DNA from: Hymenopellis radicata
Lineage: Eukaryota; Basidiomycota; Agaricomycetes; Agaricales; Physalacriaceae
DNA length: 64,000 nt
Direction: 5' to 3'
Assembly (NCBI GenBank): GCA_015501595.1
Contig: JADNRX010000002.1
Coordinates: 186,001 to 250,000 of the forward strand
Both the position numbers and the translations under genes were made by a program. Shown here one piece after another: positions 56,523-64,000 of the stretch (position 1 is its first letter; every line of letters begins with the position of its first letter). The notes under the pieces are model-generated. The model worked only from the letters and a program-made list of their open reading frames with translations. It was not told the DNA's origin and did not search any database.

Positions 56523-59500
56523 ATGGATGGTGCACCACCACCAGAGGAAGACTTCTCTGCGCTCTCCATTGCCGACCGACTATCAAACAAGAACTGGAAG
56601 GCGCGGGTACACGGCTACAACGAGCTAGTCAAAACATTTCAATCGACCGCGTCCGACAGCGATCCCGCATTCAGACCATATACCAGCAATCCAGATATCC
56701 TCAAAAAGATCGCCATAGACTCCAATGCCGTCGCACAGGAAAAGGGTCTCGAGTGCATTGTCGCCTTTGTCAAGTTTGCAGGGGAAACAGCAGCCAGGAC
56801 GCGGGAGGTCGTGATGCCTGCATTGGTGGATAAATGTTACGGATCGTCGCGGGCGGGAACAAAGGCGCAGGCAGTTGAGCTGGCTTTGCAATTCACTGAA
56901 ATCGAAAACAGTGGTGCTGGCGTGGTAGTGCGTCGCTTCACTCCACCTTATCCTGCCTCATCGCTGACTCACAACTAGAATGACTTGATAGTCGGCCTCG
57001 CGGCAAAGCAGCCCAAGACCGTGTCAGGATGTGTTCTCGCACTTAGAGAAGTTGTCCGGTACATTCTATCCCGCTTTCCTTTTCCAGCTTGCACTGATGC
57101 ATTGACCCAGAGCATTCGGTATACAAGTCACTCCCCCACCTCCGATTCTTAAAGTTCTCCCAAAGATCTTTTCCCACAGCGACAAAACTGTTCGTGCTGA
57201 AGGAACTACCCTCACCCAGACACTCTACCAATACATAGGTCCCGGCATCGACTCATGGTTGGCCGATCTGAAGCCTGTTCAGGTCAAGGAGCTCAAGGAA
57301 TCCTTTGAATCATTGGACAAGGACGGGAAAGGAAAGGGCACACTTAAACCAGACAGATTGACGCGAACAGCAGCTAGAGAAGCGGAAACTGCTGATGCAG
57401 ATGATGCCCCCGATGACGCCCCCGACGGTGAACAAGGTCAGTCAGTATCATTGGATTTCCCGCCATGTCGCGCTCAATAACCCATTTAGAACCTGTTATG
57501 ATGGATCCACGTCAATTCGCTGAACCTGTCGATGTCGTTCCCAAACTACCCTCCTCATTACAAGCGGCCCTCGCCTCATCCAAGTGGAAGGATCGTAAAG
57601 AAGTCCTAGACGAAGTTGCCACACTTCTCTCTTCAACACCTCGGATCAAAGAGGCCACGGAGCTGGGCGATCTCGCAAAGTCGCTAGCTGCTCGAATCCA
57701 ATCGGACGCGAACATCAATTGTGTTATGACTGCAGCTACGTGTATGGAACACCTGGCCAAGGGACTTATGTCCTCTTTCGCAAGATACCACGAAATGGTC
57801 GTTCCTCCGATGCTGGAAAGACTGAAGGAGAGGAAGGCTAATGTCACAGACACTATCGGAGCCGCGTTAGACGCCATATTTGCGACAGTAAGAGCAGCAT
57901 TTTGAGCCTGATGATTGTACTCATTATTGTCTAGACCACACTTGCCGACATTATTCCTGACCTTGGGGCCGCATTGGGCTCCAAAAATCCTCAAGTGAAG
58001 GAGGGGACGTTGAAGTTTCTGGGTCGCTCTCTAGCCTCCGCTACTTCACCGATTCAACAGGCCCAGATTAAACCTCTTTCTGAATCTCTCGTAGCCCTTT
58101 TGGAAGACAGTGCCGAAGGTGCCCGAAACGAAGCAGCAGTATGTTTAGGTACTTTGATGAAGATGGTCGGGGAGCGACCTCTCAACGCGATCGTCGAAAG
58201 TGTTGCGGATGTCCGCAAGGCCAAAATCAAGGAAGCGTACGAGAAAGCGACAGTTAAAAGCAAACTTGGATCGGGCGGCCCACCAAAGGCGCCTCCGAAG
58301 GCGCCACCACCTGCCGCCGCTGCCAAGAAGAAGGGTGCTCCTGCTTCCAAGCCTGCTCCGGCTGCAGAAGAACCCTCAGAGCCATCTCCACCTAAAAAGC
58401 CTGCTGCAAAGCCCCCTGCTCGACTCACGGTGAGTCTTCTTTGGTATACCATCTTTGTCTTCTCAACGCGATGCCCTTAGGCGAAAGCGAAAGGTGCCGA
58501 TAGCGCATCCTCCCCTGCGGCGCCTGCTGCTGCTCCGAAAAAGCTCCCTCCTGCAGCCGTGTCTTCCAAGCCATCGAAACCGGCCGCACCAAGCGCGCCA
58601 GGTGCTTTGGACACCTTCAAATACAAACACACTCCAGAAGACGCGGAAGCTCTAGCCGCGGACCTCATACCATCGTCCATTCTCACGGATTTTGCCGATG
58701 CCAACTGGAAAACGCGTATAGCAGCGCTGGACGAGTTAGCTCCTTGGGTCGATGGCGTCATAGACGAGCTAGACGCGGAAGTTTTAGTACGAGCGCTTGC
58801 AAAGAAGGGGTGGTCAGAGAAGAACTTCCAGGTACGCTATCTTTTGGTTCATTTTTGATGTCCCTTCTAATATATATATGCTTCCATTAGGTTTCGGCCA
58901 AGATCTACGCAATCTGTGGCACGCTTGCTGAACGATGTCCTACGTTTGGACGATCTTGTGCAGCGTTATGTGTTCCCCATATGAGCGAGAAATTGGGCGA
59001 CATGAAGTTGAAGAAACCTGCTGGCGACGCACTCATAGCGTGCGCTGAGAAGACTTCCCTTCAATTCGTTCTAAATCAAGGTCGGCTTCGTCGCTTGTTA
59101 AGAAGCAGCTAACTGAGATATAATTCCAGCTTATGATCCCTTGTCGAAGCAGAAAGCTCCCAAAGTTTTGGCCGATGCTATCACCTGGATTACCGGAGCC
59201 CTCACAGATTTCGGCATCGCTGGGGTATCTCTGCGCAGTCTCATCGATTTTCTCAAAGTCGCACTGCAAAACTCTAATGCTGCTGTCCGAACAAGTGCCA
59301 CTAAAGCGTTGGTGACCGTCAAGCTTTTCGCGGGACCTAGTGAGTGATAACTGAGGACCGGCACTGTATTTCTAACTTCGTTCAGGCATTAAGGATCTCA
59401 TACAAGACTTGAACCCCCAGCTTCTGAATACCATAACTGCGGAATTCGAGAAGACTGAAGGCACTGCTCCTCCCGAACCGACGCGTAGTTCAGCCGACCT

Positions 59501-62500
59501 CGCGAATGTTGCCTCAACATCATCTGGAGGCGCTGCGGCTTCTGGAGGTGCTGATGCTCTGGATGACCTGTTCCCTCGCGTGGAGCTCGATGGTCTTATG
59601 AAGGGCACTACCATACTTGCCGACGCGAAGAGTGATGCTTGGAAGACGAAGAAGGAAGCTCTTGAAGCACTCCAAGCTATTCTCGACCAGGGTAGCAACA
59701 AACGCCTGAAACCCAACATGGGTAAGGACTTTTTTTCATTTCTTGGCTCTCATCTTAACGCAACCTAGGCGAGATTTCTGCAATTCTCAAGGCGCGAGTA
59801 ACAGACACGAATAAAGCCGTCCAGATGCTCGCGTTAGATATCGTGGCCAGAATAGCCACTGGCATGGGTAAACCATTCGAGAAGCATAACCGCTTTTTTG
59901 TCCATCCTCTCTGTACGGTGCTCTCCGACCAGAAGGCCCCCGTTCGAAACGCTGCTCTCCAGACATTGAATGCTATTGCCACCGCTTGCGAAGGATTCGA
60001 GGCAATGGTTCCTGGTATACACACCGGTTTAGAGACGACAAATCCTGTCCAGAAAGGAACTCTGTTGAACTGGCTGAACGAATGGTTCAAGGAACACCCT
60101 CCGACTACGTCCCTTGATCTTAGTACATGGGCTGCTCAAGTCGTTTCTTCGTTAGATGACCGCAATGGCGACGTTCGCAAGAGTGCGGTTGGTCTTCTGC
60201 CCACACTGATTACCTGCTGCGGTTTCGACTATGTCATGCAACAATCCAATTCTTTAAAACCCGCATCTCGGACTAGTGCAGTTCCTATCATCCAAGCAGC
60301 TCGACAAAATGCACCCGCGGCTGCGCCATCGAGCGGCCCTCCCTCCAAACCCTCGAAAGCTGCCAAAGCAGCTCCCGTGGCTGTTGCGACACCTTCTCCT
60401 CCTCCAGAATCCCCTCCACCGAGTGCGTCCGGCCCTTCGAGACCAGGTAGCAAAATGCTTGGTGTACGACGCAAGCTGCCGCAAGGTACTAGTCGCCCCG
60501 AGTCACGATCAGAATCCATTCCTGATCCTACGGCAACCACATCTCGCCTCGCTAAAGCGCCAATGGGCTTGAAGCGACCAGGAGCCCCCTCTTCCTCCTT
60601 ATCTAAACCTATGGCTTCCGAAGACATGGCGTCTTCTTCCTATCCTCTATTTGGCACTAACGCGGAGGGTCGAAAGAATCGCTGTGGGAAAGATTCCCAA
60701 AAGTGGGTTAACGAGAGCGGTCCCACTAGGAAGGATCTCGCGGAGGCGTTACAAGGTCAAATGGAACCTCATGCGTCCAAGGAGCTAGTCGCTCGTCTAT
60801 TTAGCCACGACCACAACGCGGTGAACGACCACATTGCCGGCATTACAACTCTGTGCGACTTCTACAATTCTGCACAGTCAGGAGACGATAGGATGGAGCG
60901 GATCTGCTTAGCCATGTTCGATCTTCCTCTCAAGTATGCATCAATCAAGGCGCATGAGCCTCAGCCGAATCTCATCTCCAAGTGTTTGGAGCTCGTGGAA
61001 ACTGTTCTTGCTTTCCTTCGCGCGACTAATCATCAGTTGACTGATAATGAAGCACTTTGTTTCATTCCCACCATGATTTACAAGGTAATGCCAGAGTTGC
61101 TTCGTCGCAGAGTCTACATTCTAATGGTATTTCATAGCTTGGTGATGCTCGGGAACCGGTTCGAATACGTGTACAACAAATAATACAGAGTCTGCCGAAG
61201 GTGTATGCATATAGTCGGGTTTTCCAGCTTCTGTTGGACTACGGCTTAAAGTCAAAGGTGGCTAAGACTCGTCAGGGAACACTCGATGAGATTGCTGGAA
61301 TCCTGAAGAAGTCAGGAATGGGAGCTTGCGAACCAACGAAGACTTTCCCTGTCCTTGCTTCTATGATAGCAGATAAAGACTCGCAAGTCCGGAAGTCTGC
61401 ATTGGGTGCCATAAGGTTCGTGCATTACTGTGTTCTTCGCCGCTGCTTACCGCCCATAACAGCGAAGGTTATATGCTTGTCGGAGAGAAGGTATGGTCCT
61501 TAATTGGACCGTTACCTCCAAAGGACAAGACGCAGCTAGAAGAGCGTTTACGACGTGTGGCTGGGCCCAGCAGTCACGACGATGTGGAACCCTTAGCTCC
61601 TCCTCAAATAGCGCGTCTCACCGCCCTTCCCCGTCCGGGTTCTCCGGCAACAGGCTCTCGTATGGGCGGCATTCCACGTCCAGAATCTCCTGCCACAACA
61701 TCTCGTCTTCCTGGTATTCCGCGCCCTGGATCGCCCGCTACAGGCTCACGCTTTGGAGGCATTCCCCGTCCTGGCAGTCCTGGTCCTTCGAAGCTCGCTC
61801 GCCCACCATCACCTGCAAGGCAACGGCCTCTGTCACCTCCCGCGGCTTCACAACGACCCGCGTCTCCATCTCGATTGTCTCGCCCACAAGCTGTGCCATC
61901 CTCCCCTACAGGAATTGGTCGACCCAAAACCCTACTCCCTTCCCGTCTCGGCCGACCGCGAGCTGTATTCGCGCCACCAGTACGTGAAGAGCCACCCGAG
62001 CCTCCAGAAGTAGAAGAGCCTCCACCGCCCAAAGTCGAGGAACCCGAAGACGCTGCAGACATCACCGTCACCATTTCCAGTATCCTCAGCAGCGACCCTT
62101 CAAGAAGTGTCGATGCCTTGAAGAAGGTGCAACGAGTATTGTCTGCAGGTCCGGATGGAGGCGCTCCATATCGCGAGCTTGCAGAGCACGCTGAAGGTCT
62201 AGTTGAGACTATAACTCTACAGATGGCCCACGTGTTCGAGCATCCTGACGAACTCATTCTGGACGAGAACTTCCGCCTCGCGAAGCACTTAATTCAGACG
62301 CTGAACAACTTTTGCGACCATACCGTCCTTGCGGAATCGCTCACTGTCGACATACTTACTTCGTTACTAGAGGAGCTCACGTTGCGACTACTCGAGACCG
62401 ATGACAGTTTGGTCAAAAAGGTCAAAGATCTATCCCGTTTCATCAACATGATAATTCTGCGTCTGTTTGCCACGGGACGAAGAATGTCTATCTTCAAGTG

Positions 62501-63786
62501 AGTTGCTTTATGCTTCCCTAACAACCTGTTTGTTAACGTATATCCAGAGCTCTTTTCATCCTACTACTCCAGGTCGTGAAACCATTCCCGAGCAACGGCA
62601 CGGCGCCGGATTCTAGGGAGGCCAAGGTCGCAGAACTGGTGCTAAAATGTGTCTGGAAGCTGGCACGCAGTATACCCCAAGACCTGACAGAGCAGAGGTT
62701 AGACCCAGTGGAACTATTCCCAGCCATTGAGCACTTTCTACAATCTGTACCGCCGAACGAATGGCGGGCCCGAGCAACCAACAAGGTTCCATGTGGTGAT
62801 ATGCCGTTGAGAACGATCAAGGTCATCATACAACACGTCGTTGGTAAGTGCCCTTGTTACTCGCAATTACTTTACTTGACAGATTCTTTCAAAAGCACAT
62901 TATGGTGACGATGTATACGACTTCCTTTCCGCGTCGTTCGATGACCCTTCCGCGACGATCGTTTACCCGTACGTTTATCGTATCCTCAACTCTGCACCCA
63001 AACAGGAAGCAGCACCTCGTCTAATGGATACCGAAATCGAATCCGCGCCTCGTCCATTGTCAACGACGTCCAGTCGACCGATGTCACCTCAGGAAACTCT
63101 GTCAGAAGCTCCATCTCCTCGACAGTCGTCTGCACCCAGCCACCGCACTAGTCCCAGTGTCTCGTCATACAACGGCAACGGCGCGACTTCTCCACCCTCC
63201 GACGAACCTGATCCAGACGCTCAACTTCTGCAGATCATTGGTCACATTTCCAGTGAGACGACGGGTGCTTTACACAAAGAGGGTATTACGGAACTGCATC
63301 ACTTCTTGAAGGCACATCCAAGCAAACGCCCCAGGGTTGACAAGATGCTTGACTCCACAGGTGCCGCATTCCGCAAGTATATCACCCGCGCACTTGCCAG
63401 TCGCGCTGCAGAAGATAAGGAGAGGGATGTCGCTGTCCTGGATGCGTTTGACAGTAAGTCCCTTGATTTGCTCACACCTGCGATAGTAGCTCATACATTG
63501 GTGAATAGAGCTGGAGAATGGTAGCAAGCCAACATCAACTCGGCAGAGTATCGAGACACGCCATAGCTTGGAAGGCCGTCGGAGTATAGATATTCGCAAG
63601 AGCCTAGAGGCCCGTCGCAGTGCAGAGGTGTCACCGAGGTCACCTACCTCTCCCCAACGGATGCAGCATGATCTTCCAGACAATCAGGACCGATTGTCGA
63701 AACTACATAACCTGTTCCAATATAGATCGAGCACGGACTCTACACACTCACGTATCACGCCTTCCGTTACGAAGACATCTTTGTAG
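56523..63786 (+). CDS. STU2: XMAP215/Dis1/STU2 family microtubule polymerase, multi-TOG
   Basis: Very large microtubule plus-end polymerase, about 2,000 residues in more than a dozen exons. TOG-like HEAT modules by region: TOG1 56550-57300 (NKNWKARVHGYNELVKTF), TOG2 57520-58230 (SSKWKDRKEVLDEVATLL), TOG3 58630-59420 (ANWKTRIAALDELAPWVD; LKKPAGDALIACAEKTSLQF), TOG4 59600-60240 (AWKTKKEALEALQAILDQ; HPPTTSLDLSTWAAQVVSSL) and TOG5 60720-61560 (DHNAVNDHIAGITTLCDFY). Lys/Pro/Ala linkers and a Pro/Ser/Gly repeat region with GIPRPGSPATGSR units (61630-61790) lie between. A C-terminal helical domain (62040-62990, LMKCLW-like LVLKCVWKLARSIPQDL) corresponds to the sixth domain of animal ch-TOG. No frame problem seen. 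Confidence 0.85.
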
Positions 63787-63977
63787 TAATTCTGCATACC
63801 CACTGCTCATGCACTTACCTCTTTTTTTAATACTGATATCATCATTTGCACTACTGTATACATTGCATTTTTTGTACCTCTTTATCTGGATAGCCGGCTA
63901 CTATATAGTAGTGAATGATCGGAATGACGGAAGGGCGCGTGAGTTAGGATCCCCGAAGCAACTTGCGTCCTGCCACC

Positions 63978-64000
63978 ATGGCCAAGCAGAAATCCCATCT
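63978..64000 (+). CDS. First codons of a gene cut by the window edge, possibly RPL29
   Basis: ATG in a strong context (GCCACCATGG) followed by codons for MAKQKSH. Ribosomal protein eL29 begins with a similar Met-Ala-Lys-Ser/Gln-Lys-Asn/Ser-His, so this may be RPL29, but only seven residues are visible. Confidence 0.3.

Noticed and set aside
58054..58452. Minus-strand open frame rich in Gly/Ala
   Set aside because: Antisense of the Lys/Pro/Ala linker of the XMAP215 gene.

Overview
The window is nuclear DNA of a filamentous basidiomycete, most likely an Agaricomycete. The genes are densely packed on both strands. Nearly all are split by many short introns (about 43-60 nt, GT-AG with a few GC-AG). 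The gene set is typical of mushroom-forming fungi: a TEA/ATTS transcription factor, secreted cupredoxin-like proteins, a RAP1GDS1-like ARM protein and sulfide:quinone reductase. I count about 30 protein genes. I see no tRNA, rRNA, CRISPR array, intact transposon or biosynthetic cluster.

Layout. 0.1-8.1 kb: LETM1/MDM38 (-), ALKBH1 (+), RPS21 (+) and the Rab-GAP GYP7 (+). 8.6-17.1 kb: a two-domain GPI-anchored cupredoxin (+), NSA1/WDR74 (-), the GID E3 ligase RMD5 (+) and SFI1 (+). 17.1-25.8 kb: a PIG-Y-like subunit (-), a small coiled-coil protein (+), a Gfo/Idh/MocA oxidoreductase (+), aprataxin/HNT3 (-), FAP7/AK6 (+), an amino-acid permease (-) and a peroxisomal enoyl-CoA isomerase (-). 26-36.6 kb: a RAP1GDS1-like ARM protein (-), an aldo/keto reductase (-), an OTU protease (+), the AP-1 beta subunit (-), an NAD(P)-binding epimerase-like protein (-) and a NEPRO/Rmp1-like protein (+). 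36.6-38.2 kb is gene-poor and holds a 17-nt minisatellite and decayed repeats. 38.3-46 kb: a Ser-rich cupredoxin (-), an Mso1-like exocytosis protein (-), SQR (+) and a berberine-bridge-type FAD oxidase (+). 46.1-63.8 kb: a Man1/Src1 inner nuclear membrane protein (+), VPS23 (-), a TEA-domain factor (+), NOC3 (-) and a very large XMAP215/STU2 family protein (+). The first codons of another gene, possibly RPL29, lie at the right edge.

Most genes are housekeeping: ribosome biogenesis (RPS21, NSA1, NOC3, FAP7, perhaps NEPRO/Rmp1), membrane traffic (GYP7, AP-1 beta, VPS23, Mso1), microtubule/spindle pole function (SFI1, XMAP215), mitochondria and peroxisomes (LETM1, SQR, enoyl-CoA isomerase) and DNA repair (ALKBH1, aprataxin). 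They are not a functional cluster. Several divergent pairs share very short promoters (about 50-110 bp).

Two things stand out. First, at least ten well-conserved coding regions are interrupted by single-base length differences, mostly in homopolymer runs. This looks like uncorrected sequencing indels rather than mass pseudogenisation, and it decides how the genes must be read. Second, the splicing is unusual in places: two 8-nt micro-exons, three GC-AG introns, and a local duplication in the permease in which a GC-AG intron carries a copy of the neighbouring intron-exon boundary. I found no convincing new multi-gene system. The most biologically interesting protein is the XMAP215 homolog, which has five TOG-like modules plus the animal-type C-terminal domain, unlike the two-TOG yeast proteins.
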